From Conidiobolus incongruus B7586 (taxonomy: Eukaryota > Entomophthoromycota > Entomophthoromycetes > Entomophthorales > Conidiobolaceae), in the NCBI GenBank assembly GCA_000697335.1, contig JNEM01012980.1, positions 1 through 23,642 of the forward strand: a DNA stretch of 23,642 nt, read 5' to 3'. Position 1 is the first letter of the stretch. Each line of letters opens with the position of its first letter. Shown here piece after piece: positions 9,563-19,989 of the stretch. The position numbers and the translations under genes were made by a program. Below the pieces are notes generated by a model. It saw only the letters and a list, made by a program, of their open reading frames with translations. It had not been told where the DNA came from and searched no databases.

Positions 9563-12500
9563 TTAAATTCCAAATCCTCTTCTCTTAGGTCTAGGAGTTG
9601 ATGCGACTGATCTCCTCCCTGGGGTCGCAATAATAGTTCTAGGTGATTGAGGGATTGATTCATTCTCTCTCAGTCGCTTGAGATTTTCAGTGCTACGCTG
9701 GTAATCATCTTCCATATTTTTCATCTGTTGGCTTTGAAGGAGACGGTTCTCCTTATGACCATGTTCGGATCTCTTAATACTGAAGAATATGCTACCTAGT
9801 TCGGCTAACCATTCGGGCTCAATGGCTGTCACACATTGCATATATTCTTTGGACGTCATCACCAGCTCATTATATACGATATAATCAGGAGTAAAGCCCA
9901 TTCCATATAATGCACTAGTTGGATGTAATTGACATGGCATACCCGATCTCAAATTAACATATTCACCAATACCTTTAACCTTGGCAGCTTGGTGGAAATA
10001 GGCAGAACAAATACATCTACGAACAATATCTGTGTTGTTACCACAAGTGACATAAGCCATATTCTGTTGTTTCATAATATCCATAAGCTGAGATCTAACT
10101 TCTCTAGCTTTCATCATTGCCTTGGGTTGAATAAAGTGAGCATTGCACCAAGAATCTCTGTACCCATTTTTCTTCCATTGTTCAAACACATTGAGTAAAG
10201 TTAAATGGTCACTTTCTTGAACTTGAAACTTTTCACGAGCTGCATCACTTTCTTCAAGTCTTTCTTTTGGACGATAGAATACTGTAGGAACAGATAGCAT
10301 TGAAACAATCGTTAAAATTTCAGCTGTGCATCCCATTTCCTCAGAAATAACTAAAAGTTTAGAGAGAGCTGGATCTAAAGGAAATTCGTTCATTTTTTTA
10401 CCCAAAGGTGTTAAAGCGCCATTGTTGTCTAAAGCACCATAGATCCATAACTGGTACATTGAGTTAAGAATGGTATCTTGTGCAGGTGGATCAATAAAAT
10501 CAAAATCCAAAAGATTTTCAACTCCAAGTGACTTAAGCAATAACACCACATTAGATAAATTGGCTCTTTGAATTTCTGGAATTGTATTGGGAAACATTTC
10601 GTAATTATATGCTTGCTCAGTATATAATCTAAAACAAGTGCCAGCACCAGTACGACCAGCACGTCCTGAACGTTGATTGGCGTTTGCTTGTGAGATGGGA
10701 GTAATTTGTAAAGCATCCATACCAATTCTTGGATTATAAACTTTGAGTTTGTTATATCCGGTATCAATAACATACATGATACCATCTACAGTTAAAGAGG
10801 TTTCAGCAATATTAGTGGCAACAATACATTTTCTTGCTTGGTCGGGAGCTTTTTGGAAAATTTTGGCTTGAAGATCGGCAGGCATCTGTGAATAAATTGG
10901 TAATACAGCCAAAGGAGAGACCTCATCCAGCTGTTCTAAACGATCTTTAATCACATCACAAGTAATTTCGATGTCTTCTTGACCTGTCATAAAGATCAAA
11001 ATATCACCAGGTGGACGAGATAAATGAATAGCGAGAGCTTGTTTGACTGCACTTTCAACATAATCTTCGCAGGGAGTTTTACTAAACATAATATCGACAG
11101 GAAAAGTTCTACCAGGAATGGTGAAAATAGGTACATTTCCAAAGAATTTGGCAAATTTATCTGCATTCATAGTAGCGGAAGTTACAATTAATTTCAAATC
11201 TTTGCGTCTTGTAATAATCTTTTTGATTAATCCCATCAATACATCGGTGTGAAGAGAACGTTCGTGAGCTTCGTCCATAATAATGGCACTATAGTTATCA
11301 AGGTCACTTGAGCGAAGAGATTCACGAAGTAAGACACCATCAGTCATATATTTAATAATGGTCTTTTCTGATGTACAATCTTCGAAACGAATAGCATAGC
11401 CAACCTCTTCACCCAATTTACATTCAATTTCCTCACTAACTCTTTTTGCGACGGACATTGCAGCAACTCTCCTTGGTTGGGTACAAGCGATCATACCAAA
11501 TTTACTATATCCATCCCTGTGTAAATACTGGGTTAATTGAGTGGTTTTACCAGAACCAGTTTCACCAATAACTACAACAATCTGATTATCTCTAATGACT
11601 TTAAGTAATTCATCTCTAACGGCGAAAGCAGGTAAAAATTGAGCTTGCTCCTTCAATGAGAGAGTTTTTGAGAATTGACTAGAGCCAGAAGATTCACCTT
11701 GCATATGGGTCGAAAATTTAGAATTATTACGAGCATCTTCGTCTTCCTTTTCAAGCTCTTTAAGTTCTTTTTCCTGTTTTTCTGCTCCACTTAATTCGGT
11801 ATGCTGCTTGATTCCCATCATTTTACCGAGAGTTGTTTGTGACATATCTAAAGCTTCTCTAGTTGCCTTCTGTTTCTCTTTTCTTTCCCTACTTTCGCGA
11901 ACCAAACGACTTCCTTTTTTGGCGAAGATAGCAAGATCTGAAGTAGGATCTCTAACACTTTGAATGGCCTCCATTTGCTTCGTAAAAACTTGTTTTCCAC
12001 TCAAGAAAGGTGGTTTAATATCTTGCACCAAAACATGAACTGAGGGACCTGTTTCATCGAAATCTGTATCTTGTTCCTTTCGCTGAGCAGCCTCAGTTTT
12101 GTTCATTTGGTTCATTTCCCATAAATCATTCTTTTGATTTTGCTGAAGCTGTCGAATAGTTTGTCTTTTGGATTTCTGTTGAAGCTTATTTTCGACTTCT
12201 TGATAATAGCTGGAAAATTCGGCAAAGTCATTGTGTTCATTATCAATAGCACCCGATTCTTCCATTCCATACCAGTCTCTATCAAGTTGCTGCTGTTGTT
12301 GCTGCCATTCTTCATAACCTTCCTTATCGAAATGTACTGAATTGGGATCGTAGGTATCGCGATAGCCAGAAGGAGCATAAGGCGTTATAATATCCCACTG
12401 AGAAGACTTGTTTTGGTTACTCATACGCTCAGAGTATTGTTGGCGAGTAGAAAGGCCACCGACAAGTGCTTTGGAGGAACCAGATGGAGTTGAAGGTCTT

Positions 12501-12994
12501 TGAGGGGTTCTAGCCCATTCGTCATCAGCAATACGAGACACTGAACGTGGAGAAGAGTGTCTAGAGCTATAGTTACTAGAACGATTAGACGAAGAAGAGC
12601 TATATCTATCGTCGTCATAGTTGCGCTGTCGTTCGTCATTTCTATTACTGGAACTAAAAGAATATTCACCTAAAGGAGAGCTGTAGTTAATACTAAAGTT
12701 ATAATTATGTAAGTTTAAAAAATCGCTTTGCCCACCTCTCCTGTGTAAACTCTTTCTATGCTCATTTCTTAAAACAGCTTGTCTGGATAAACCTCCAGGA
12801 TGTGAAGGAGTATCTATAACTGGAGCACGGCGATAATTGTCACGGTTATGGTCCCTAATAGATCTGAAAACTGGTTGACGTTCAGAAGATTCGCCATTTC
12901 TATCAGAGTGTCTACTAGGTGTTCTTTCCTTTCTGTCATACTCAGATGATTTATATCTGTCGCTATCTCTGCGAGATCTTGGAGAATCAGACAT
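9563..12994 (-). CDS. PRP16: DEAH-box pre-mRNA splicing helicase Prp16/DHX38
   Basis: This single-exon gene encodes 1143 residues, close to the family's usual length. Prp16/DHX38 is the nuclear ATPase that remodels the spliceosome after the first catalytic step and proofreads 5' splice site and branch point choice. Residues 1-200 are rich in Arg, Ser and Asp and probably disordered. Family landmarks follow: [12 protein letters not shown] (237-248), [13 protein letters not shown] (321-333) and the LGKMMGIK segment (389-396). Motif I GETGSGKT is at 477-484, motif II DEAH at 574-577, motif III SAT at 606-608 and motif [12 protein letters not shown] at 774-783. The winged-helix, ratchet and OB-fold regions then run to about 1075. 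The C-terminus TPGRR...RRGFGI matches the DHX38-type tail. The start is the first ATG in frame; the stop is TAA. The gene is divergent from the HAX1-like gene. Confidence 0.96.
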   Translation of the reverse strand: MSDSPRSRRDSDRYKSSEYDRKERTPSRHSDRNGESSERQPVFRSIRDHNRDNYRRAPVIDTPSHPGGLSRQAVLRNEHRKSLHRRGGQSDFLNLHNYNFSINYSSPLGEYSFSSSNRNDERQRNYDDDRYSSSSSNRSSNYSSRHSSPRSVSRIADDEWARTPQRPSTPSGSSKALVGGLSTRQQYSERMSNQNKSSQWDIITPYAPSGYRDTYDPNSVHFDKEGYEEWQQQQQQLDRDWYGMEESGAIDNEHNDFAEFSSYYQEVENKLQQKSKRQTIRQLQQNQKNDLWEMNQMNKTEAAQRKEQDTDFDETGPSVHVLVQDIKPPFLSGKQVFTKQMEAIQSVRDPTSDLAIFAKKGSRLVRESRERKEKQKATREALDMSQTTLGKMMGIKQHTELSGAEKQEKELKELEKEDEDARNNSKFSTHMQGESSGSSQFSKTLSLKEQAQFLPAFAVRDELLKVIRDNQIVVVIGETGSGKTTQLTQYLHRDGYSKFGMIACTQPRRVAAMSVAKRVSEEIECKLGEEVGYAIRFEDCTSEKTIIKYMTDGVLLRESLRSSDLDNYSAIIMDEAHERSLHTDVLMGLIKKIITRRKDLKLIVTSATMNADKFAKFFGNVPIFTIPGRTFPVDIMFSKTPCEDYVESAVKQALAIHLSRPPGDILIFMTGQEDIEITCDVIKDRLEQLDEVSPLAVLPIYSQMPADLQAKIFQKAPDQARKCIVATNIAETSLTVDGIMYVIDTGYNKLKVYNPRIGMDALQITPISQANANQRSGRAGRTGAGTCFRLYTEQAYNYEMFPNTIPEIQRANLSNVVLLLKSLGVENLLDFDFIDPPAQDTILNSMYQLWIYGALDNNGALTPLGKKMNEFPLDPALSKLLVISEEMGCTAEILTIVSMLSVPTVFYRPKERLEESDAAREKFQVQESDHLTLLNVFEQWKKNGYRDSWCNAHFIQPKAMMKAREVRSQLMDIMKQQNMAYVTCGNNTDIVRRCICSAYFHQAAKVKGIGEYVNLRSGMPCQLHPTSALYGMGFTPDYIVYNELVMTSKEYMQCVTAIEPEWLAELGSIFFSIKRSEHGHKENRLLQSQQMKNMEDDYQRSTENLKRLRENESIPQSPRTIIATPGRRSVASTPRPKRRGFGI

Positions 12995-13500
12995 ATTAAT
13001 TAATGAATACCAATATATGTATTATTTATAAAATAAAATTGAGAATAATTTGTGGTTATGTATTGATATTTTGACTTAAAATTAAACCTGCCAATTTGCA
13101 CTCAATAAATATAATGCATTTATTAATATTCCATTTTTAATTTATGGGACTCGAATATTTCACTCAGTTTTTTATTATTATTGATAATACAAATTATTGA
13201 AAAAAATTGAATATCTGGTAATATTATTAATACATTGTTAAAATTAAAAACATTCCAATTATATTATTATTATAATCTATATTCAAAAAATACCTCTTGA
13301 TATCAAAAAGCTTGGTTTTAACACAATTAATTTTATTTCACCCTTACTCAATATTTTGATCCCATAATAAATTACTCATCTTGATTAATTGATATTTGAT
13401 ATCAAAGTACTGTGAATTAAATTTAGGAACAATCAATTCACCGAATATAAACCAATATAAATTAAACTACTCTAGCAATCTTTAACTTTGTATTTTTAAC
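12995..13500. promoter_or_regulatory. Shared divergent promoter region of PRP16 and the HAX1-like gene
   Basis: The 506 bp between the two start codons must hold both promoters. A TTGATATCAA palindrome occurs twice, at 13297-13306 and extended to TTTGATATCAAA at 13395-13406. Their starts are about 100 bp apart. Both are symmetrical, so each could serve either direction. TATA-like AATATAAA lies near 13444-13451, about 50 bp before the HAX1-like ATG. Assignment as regulatory sites is inference. Confidence 0.35.
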
Positions 13501-14166
13501 ATGAACGACAACAACAACCCTAATAACTCACAACAGCCCAAAGTAGTGAAAAATCTACTACACAACTTATTCCACTTTAATCGATTGGACTTTACAAACC
13601 GTCCCGATTACTATATGTATTTAACAGATAATGACATGCAAGCATTAAAAAAGAATCCTTCAATCCTTGAATATGACCCAATGCCTATGATTCATTCCTT
13701 TGGCTCCAGTGTCTACGATATCTCTAACATAATCTTTAATACCATGGATAATATGTTTCAATATACTTTTCCTCAACACTCAAAACCTCCTAACTCCGAA
13801 TTTCCTACAGATTCAAAAACTTCTTCAAATAGCCCAAGATCCGAATTCATCAAGCCACCTACTAATCAATCCACTATATTAACCGATGCATTTAACAACT
13901 CTGGCGACGATGGTTTCTTAGGACCTAGATCCTTATTAGATTTCTTCACTGATAAGGCATCGCCATTTTTTAAATTTTCTTTAGATTCCAATTTCAATAA
14001 CGGTAAAGAGGACCAATTTCAGTCGGGATGGAGCTATTCATCTGTGAAAACTTATACGGATGAGAATGGCGATATTGTCACCGAGAGGAGAACTAGAGAC
14101 TTTAACGGTCATGAGGAAGTTACTATTGAGAGGTCGCAGCCTCCTCACTCTCCTTTTTCTAAATAA
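13501..14166 (+). CDS. HAX1-like protein (C-terminal HAX1-type motif), function unproven
   Basis: This intact single-exon frame encodes 221 residues and ends in TAA. The N-terminus is Asn-rich. An FGSSVYDISNIIFNTMDNMF segment (67-86) and a C-terminal block SSVKTYTDENGDIVTERRT (180-198), continuing D-F-N-G-H-E-E-V-T-I-E-R to 211, are the recognisable parts. The latter has the pattern S-V-x(5-7)-G-x-I-V-x-E-R-R-T...G-x-x-E-x-T seen, as I recall, at the C-terminus of animal HAX1, which also has an FG-D-D-x-x-x-D-F-N-x-I-F segment. HAX1 is a mitochondrial protein that works with the CLPB/SKD3 disaggregase. Similar beta-hairpin tails occur in DNAJB2/B6 chaperones and in the yeast mitochondrial protein Mpm1, so those are alternatives. 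No clear targeting peptide or transmembrane helix is seen. The middle (95-165) is low complexity. Confidence 0.8.
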   Translation: MNDNNNPNNSQQPKVVKNLLHNLFHFNRLDFTNRPDYYMYLTDNDMQALKKNPSILEYDPMPMIHSFGSSVYDISNIIFNTMDNMFQYTFPQHSKPPNSEFPTDSKTSSNSPRSEFIKPPTNQSTILTDAFNNSGDDGFLGPRSLLDFFTDKASPFFKFSLDSNFNNGKEDQFQSGWSYSSVKTYTDENGDIVTERRTRDFNGHEEVTIERSQPPHSPFSK

Positions 14167-14413
14167 TTAAATTGGTTATTATATATTCTATTCATATTCA
14201 ATTGACTGCAATAAATTTCTATAATAATATTCAAATAAATTTTCATATTTCTGAATAATTAATTTTTGTAATCAACAAAAATCCTAAGTTTCCAATCCCA
14301 TAAGAATTGAATAGATTTGATTAGAACATATAATATTCATATTCCTTGAAAAATTAAAATAATAAAAGTAAACTTGTACAATAAATACTTATTGCATATA
14401 TAATATTATTAAC

Positions 14414-14939
14414 ATGGATAATTTAAACGGTAAATAAAATTTTTATTAAATATTAATATAGTGTATATTGATGATTTAATGTAGATAGAGTTCAATTAGA
14501 ATTATTAAGTGAAGCTATTGAAAAAAACCAATTCAAAGTAAAATTAATATCGCTATAGTGTTATTAAATATTGATATATATTATTTAATAGATTGAAAAA
14601 TTATCTAACGAATTAGAATTATTTCAATATTACAAATCTATTACTAATAAAATGAATGGTCAGTTTAATTATTTAAAATTAAAAAAATTAGTATTAATTC
14701 AATATTTTAGATAATCAACCCAATTGGGTCAACTTTGGTAATATGTTTTGGTCATTAGATAAACAAACTACCCTTAATTATACCGATCAAAGTATATAAT
14801 ATTATGAGATATACATTGGATATTTTTTTTATTAATTCCATAATTAGGCATAAATCAATTTCGATCTGAGTTAAAAACCACTCAAGAACAGGTTTTAAAC
14901 GATCAAAAGAAATTTCAAACTTTGGCTAATTTACAATAA
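14414..14939 (+). CDS. PDRG1-like prefoldin-family protein, five exons with four mini-introns
   Basis: No long frame exists here, but removing four short introns gives a continuous 102-residue protein. The exons are 14414-14429, 14485-14537, 14592-14658, 14711-14791 and 14848-14939; the introns are 55, 54, 52 and 56 bp. All begin with GT (GTAAAT, GTAAAA, GTCAGT, GTATAT) and end in TAG. The product starts MDNLNDRVQLELLSEAIEKN, an amphipathic helix. A central WVNFGNMFWSL hairpin and a C-terminal Gln/Lys-rich helix follow. Helix-hairpin-helix of about 100 residues is the beta-prefoldin plan, and W-V-x-F-G-N-M-F is the hairpin pattern I associate with PDRG1, a prefoldin-like subunit of the PAQosome/R2TP-linked complex. 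Human PDRG1 is slightly longer (about 133 residues). A canonical beta-type prefoldin subunit is the alternative. An AATAAA at 14958 follows the stop. Confidence 0.78.
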
Positions 14940-15491
14940 TTACAAATGAGCTGATATAATAAAAAAGATAACACATTAAAGATTTATTTTGATCCAAATA
15001 TTGTAATCTTTAACGTTTTAAAATTAATACTCACTAAAGTTTTATAAAAAAATTGATTATTTATTAAATAGATTAGATAAATTTGTATAAAAGTTTTATT
15101 TAAAAATACAATGATTAATGAATAAATATACATTTAAATGAATTGTTTATATTATAACACCCAAAATAATATGTTGTAAATCAATTCAATATATATAATA
15201 GACATAAATATGAATAAAGGATTGTATAACCAATTGATCGAAGCTAATAATGGGAGCTATTATTTAACAGTGTAAATATTTGACATTTTGAATTAAGGTT
15301 TAATGTGACTAAAATATAAGTTAATCCTGCAATAAATATTACTAATTGTAATGGAGACTATTACAGTGATTTATAAGGTAGGTAACGATTCAAAATAACG
15401 ATATAAAAAGTTTGTTAGAAATGAACATGATTGTGAAATTTTTATATAGTCAACATTAGTTATAGTTAGAAAATTAATACAATTTGATTTA
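14940..15491. other. Convergent spacer between the PDRG1-like gene and SMB1
   Basis: Both flanking genes end here, so the 552 bp should be 3' untranslated sequence and terminators of both. AATAAA at 14958-14963 is a candidate polyadenylation signal for the plus-strand gene. A 21-codon frame at 15210 and a similar AATGGGAGCTATTA/AATGGAGACTATTA pair (about 15248 and 15351) are present, but nothing here amounts to a gene. Confidence 0.45.
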
Positions 15492-16214
15492 CTATCCACG
15501 GCCAGGAGGAGGAGGAGGAGGACGGAAGCCAGGGGGAGGAGGATTGAATCCAGGAGGAGGACCACCACGACCAGCAGGACCACCAGGGGCAAAGCCAGGA
15601 GGAGGACCTTGAGGAGGCATGCCTGGTGGCATAGGCATACCTGGACGGAAACCAGGGGGTGGCATGGGCATGCCAGGTCTGAATCCTGGAGGAGGCATAG
15701 GCATACCGGGACGAGGAGGAGGAACAGCGCCTGGAGCAGGTGGAGGTCCGTAATTCATAGGAGCAGCAGCAGCAACTGGGCCGCGGGGTTGCATCATTCC
15801 TGGAGCGGGGGCACCAACACCTCTAGCAGGGCCAGAAAGGCCAGGAGCAAAAGCAGCACTAGGGGGAGCAACAGGTAAACCACGTCCCATGGGACGACCA
15901 ATTCCAGGACCAGCAGCCATAGTAGCGAGTCTGGACTTAGCATCCTTAGCAGATGGAGGAGGAGGGCCATCGACAGATATAGAGACAACCCATTCACCTC
16001 TTAAAATGACCAAACCAAGAGTTCTCTTTAAAAGCTGATCACTTTTCTTATCTTTAGATTTTACCCTACGAAATTCTTCACAGTCGCCCAAAACCAAATT
16101 CATATATTTATCAAAAGCAAGCATTTGTCCAGCGAATTCTCTCGAATCGGTTAAAGTGATTCTCAAGCGATGGTTTAACAACCCCATCATCTTACTATTT
16201 TTCGACACCGTCAT
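15492..16214 (-). CDS. SMB1: Small nuclear ribonucleoprotein SmB, spliceosome core
   Basis: This single-exon gene of 240 residues encodes an Sm protein of the heptameric ring that assembles on U1, U2, U4 and U5 snRNA. The Sm1 motif spans about 13-45, with L-T-D-S-R-E-F-A-G and FDKYMN (34-39). The Asn39 in this position normally contacts RNA; His is the usual residue where Tyr37 stands. The Sm2 motif spans about 64-80, with LRG (71-73) and WVVSI. The peptide SVDGPPPPS that follows is characteristic of SmB. Residues 100-240 form a Gly/Pro/Met/Arg-rich tail with PPPPGxR-type stretches and an 11-residue repeat. In the family such tails bind GYF or WW domains and can be arginine-methylated. The G+C-rich tail contrasts sharply with the surrounding DNA. 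The ATG at 16214 is the first in frame; the stop is TAG. Confidence 0.96.
   Translation of the reverse strand: MTVSKNSKMMGLLNHRLRITLTDSREFAGQMLAFDKYMNLVLGDCEEFRRVKSKDKKSDQLLKRTLGLVILRGEWVVSISVDGPPPPSAKDAKSRLATMAAGPGIGRPMGRGLPVAPPSAAFAPGLSGPARGVGAPAPGMMQPRGPVAAAAPMNYGPPPAPGAVPPPRPGMPMPPPGFRPGMPMPPPGFRPGMPMPPGMPPQGPPPGFAPGGPAGRGGPPPGFNPPPPGFRPPPPPPGRG
15624..15713 (-). repeat. 33-bp tandem repeat in the SmB tail
   Basis: The coding strand carries about 2.7 units encoding RPGMPMPPPGF (residues 168-178, 179-189 and a partial copy 190-197). The third codon positions vary between units, so the repeat is kept more strictly in protein than in DNA. Confidence 0.85.
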
Positions 16215-17373
16215 GTTGAATTATTATTTATATTATATATAAATTAAATCAGTTTAAATTCTTCAGTTATAAATTCACTACTATTGAATAAATAAAATAT
16301 CAAATAAATTTAGATTTCTTATTGACTGGATAAATTTATTTTTGAATTTTATTGATTTAATTATTAATTAGAATTTCTTACAGTTGAAATTTTTTAAATA
16401 AAAATTTTATTATAATATTCATTATGGGATTCTATTTGAGTGTAATTTTTTCATATATTTTCTTAAATCAAAAATTTATGAGAAATAAATTCAAATAATT
16501 ATCAAAGTAATATTTTAACTATATCAATATTAATTAATATGATATAAATTTTAATGATTAAATGATTTGAATCTATAAATTTTATAATAAATTTTAAACG
16601 ATTATTTCAAAATAATAGATTCACAAAATCTATCTTTTTAAAATGTGTATATCTACATTTATTGTAAATTTTATAAAAATTATCTCAAAATAACAGTATA
16701 TTAATTGACTTAAAAAGGAAAAGGCTATTATAAAGAGAATTTTTGGAAAGTAAATTAGAGATTTAACTATAAAAATCAATAATATTTAGATAGAATATAA
16801 TTAACGATAATCTTGTAAAAAATAGCCATAATTGAAATTTGAACACTCACTGGGAATTAAATTTAAGTAATCCAGGTTACAGCGGATATCTTCAGTATTA
16901 TAATATTTAATTAAAATAAACACTGTAAATTACTTGATTATTCCTGAATTTAAAAATCAATCATTTATCATTTTAAATAGTAAGGCTATTGTTAATAACT
17001 GAGTTAATTTTTTTAAATCAATTCATAGAATTGAATTGAGAAAAAATATAGTAAATATCCTTAATCATAATACAAAATAATTGATAACATTGCAAATGAT
17101 TATAATTTTATTATCTTTTGATTTTATATAATTAAATAGTATGAGGTTGCTTCAATATATAAAAAGATAACAGTTTCCAATCAGATTTTCAAATTGAAAT
17201 ATTAAATAAATTTAATATTTTTGATTTAAATTGATTTTTAAAATGATATATTATCACAAGTATATTAATCATTTTTCAATATTTAAAATATAGCAAATAA
17301 TTAATTTTTTTAATTTAACAAAATATTAAAAGCACAAATTATAATATTAAATAAAACATTTTTAAAATACTAT
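16215..17373. other. A+T-rich spacer: SMB1 upstream region and KHA1 3' region
   Basis: The left part must contain the SMB1 promoter, the right part the 3' end of the antiporter transcript. The sequence is A+T-rich with frequent stops in all frames. A slightly richer patch at 16830-16900 contains no open frame. I see no gene or repeat. Confidence 0.5.
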
Positions 17374-19989
17374 TTACCTAGTAGTGGTAGAACTGACAGC
17401 TCGATTGCCCTGAACGACGAAAACACTGGCAGGGGTTGTCGAAATGAGGATATATTCGGCCAAATCGCCTAAGACTTTGCGACGTTCGGGATCAATGCCC
17501 TGGTTCTTGAGATCGGTTAAAGGGGAGATAAGATTATTGCGTCTACCGACGACAATCAAATCCTTCTTGTGAAGGGATTTCACTTCTTGGTCAACCGTCG
17601 TTCTATAGGCAGTGTCAATTTCGAGGTATTGGAGACGTGAGCTATTATTTTGTTCAGGGCTGGATCTAGCAGCACCGAAGTAATAATCCAATAGGGCTTC
17701 ATCCTGTTGCTGAGATTGGAGCTGGAATGAAGCAGATTGGTTGGGATAGAAAGTGGTTTGGGGTGAAGGGTTACTGGATTGAGTAGAGATTCCTACTGAG
17801 CTTGAAGTAGGACCATCGATTGGAAGCTTGGGCTGAGATCCAGAAGGCAAGATGGATGTATCTTTGAAACGAATAATCTTGATATTAACACCGGTGTAGT
17901 TGGCGAGAGCAATCACGAATTCGAGAGCAGCACGGTCGTCAGAACCTCCAAAAAAGAAGGTGACGATGTGTTGATTATGTCCAGGTGTAACAATGTCAGA
18001 GGAGCTTGATCCAGGGTTAGAATTTTGGTTACTAACACCAAATCCTCGGTCAACTAAAACACCGACACAGTTGGGAAATGAGCGATATAAATCTCTAACA
18101 AATTCAGCATGAAGCGCGGAAGTATGTGGCTTAACAGCAGCGCCAAACATTTGTTCTAATGGTGATGATATGTTATCAATTAAAGCACCACTTCCATTCC
18201 AAGCAACCATCACAAAGTCAGCATTCAAGTCAGAAGAAGTATTGGCAATCGTATCAGCAAATTCAGTTTGCTTACAAATCTTCATGATTGTTTTAACACC
18301 AATGGATGTCAATTGAACAAAAGTACGGAATACATTCATAACAGGATCAAGAGTTATTGTTTCGGTAGCTTCAGAAAGCTGCAAGATATTGGAATCACGA
18401 CCAGTGTATTCAATTAATCTTAAAGCATATACATACAACTTACGGAAAGGAGAAATGGATCCACTAGGAGGCTGATCGGGAGGGGCTTGATTGGAAGCAC
18501 CTTGCAATAATTGGACAAGGGTCATAAGAGCAGGGACATGCTCCATACGATTCAAAGCAACCATAACTTTAAAGAATCCTTCAGTTGATTTAGGTTCTTT
18601 AGATCCAACGATTCCTTCAGCGTCTTCGGGATGTTCAACATGATTATAATAAGAAGGAGGATAAATCAAGTTGACGAGAGGGGTAGTAATGAAAGTAGTC
18701 ACCAAAGCCATAATAACCATGATAGCAAATACCTTTTTACTAATGACACCAGCATCATAACCCAAGTTCAGTACGATCAATTCTACTAGACCCTTACAGT
18801 TCATTAAAATACCAACAGCAAAGGATTCTCTCCAGTTCAATTTAGAAACACGAGCAGCTAAAGTACACCCAATAATTTTACCGGCACAAGCAGCCAAAAT
18901 TACCAAAAACACCATACCCCAAGATGTACCATCGGACAAGGAGTTGATTTCTGTTTTCAATCCGGAGAGAGTGAAATATAATGGTAAAAATAAAACAGTA
19001 ATCAAATCTTCAATTTTTTCAATGATGTGTACAGCAAACCCACCTTCGTGAGGCATAATGATACCAGCTAAGAAGGCTCCAAAAATAGCGTGAATACCAA
19101 TAACATCCGTAATCCATGCAGAAATAAGGAGAACCATAAAAGCAAGGAAAATAGCACCTTGAGAAGGGTTGCCATCTAAAGCACCAATTTTACGAAGAGT
19201 ATAAACTAAGAAAGGTCTTACTAAAAAGAATAAAACAAGGGCCAATCCACAACCCATTAAAAATACATACAAAGCAGTAAGACCACTTCCAGCATTAATT
19301 AAGGAGATAACAAGGGCTAAGAAGCACCAAGATGTAGCATCATCTACAGCAGCAGCAGAGATAGTGACAGTACCGACAGTTGTGTGCAAAAGATTCAATT
19401 CAGTTAAAATACGAGCTAAAACTGGAAAGGCCTAGATTCAAAAAAAATTAGCATTAATAGTGATAATCGATGGATTGTAAAAACTTACTGTGATCGACAT
19501 CGCAACACCCAAAAAGAGTAAGTAAATGCCAAACGATGTCTTATTGGAAGAATCTTCAACCAACTTGAATAAACCATATGATACAGCAGCACCAAGTCCG
19601 AATGGCAAAGCCATCCCACTCAGAGAGATACCGAAACATTTCTTAAAATTTTTTCTCATCATTCTGGGGTCTAATTCTAATCCGACAACGAATAAAAATA
19701 ATACCAGTCCAAAATTGGATACAAGGTTAAGGAAAGGTAGAGAATTTTTGGGAAATACATTCACTTTGAAAGCAGGGATACGGCTCAGAGCAGTAGGACC
19801 CAGTAGAATACCACCAATAATTTCTGCAATAACAGCAGGCTGTTTTAGTGGAGATAATATGAGCTTGATCAACCGACACATCACAATAATAATAGCTAAT
19901 TGTAGAATAAAAGTAGTGATAGGAGCTTCTGTAGTGAACACGAAGGGATTCCTTCCGTTGAGAAACCCTCCTTCAATCGTATTTGTCAT
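17374..19989 (-). CDS. KHA1: Kha1-type K+/H+ antiporter (CPA2 family), two exons
   Basis: The gene has two exons, 19989-19489 and 19431-17374, joined in phase 0, giving 852 residues; yeast Kha1 has about 873. Such proteins exchange K+ (or Na+) for protons in endomembranes, the Golgi in yeast. The start at 19989 gives MTNTIEGGFLNGRNPF, which matches the N-terminus of yeast Kha1. An upstream extension could only begin at a TTG codon. The membrane domain covers about 22-428, with the QPAVIAEIIGGILLGP signature (50-65), GLELDP (103-108), SITAFPVLARIL across the splice junction and the ion-binding pair Asp197-Asp198 (AAAVDDA). G-K-I-I-G (about 351) and M-N-C-K-G-L-V-E (about 377) follow. The cytoplasmic half (429-852) has universal-stress-like Rossmann segments: FVMVAWNGSG, FFFGGSDDRAALEF, DLIVVGRR and AEYILISTTPASVFVVQ. 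Confidence 0.95.
19432..19488 (-). other. 57-bp intron of the KHA1-type gene
   Basis: The intron starts GTAAGT, has a TGCTAAT branch-like element about 18 bp before its end and closes with CTAG. It lies between the Thr and Ala codons of the conserved S-I-T-A-F-P-V motif, which confirms the junction. Its length is a multiple of three, but it holds an in-frame TGA, so retention would end the protein after the fourth or fifth membrane helix. Confidence 0.95.

Noticed and set aside
15608-15997. Open frames overlapping SMB1 on both strands
   Set aside because: They are shadows of the G+C-rich, repetitive SmB tail read in other frames.
17360-17380. A donor-like AGGTAAAT at the KHA1 stop codon, hinting at another exon downstream
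   Set aside because: The protein already ends just after the conserved A-S-V-F-V-V-Q segment typical of the family's C-terminus, and no suitable exon follows.
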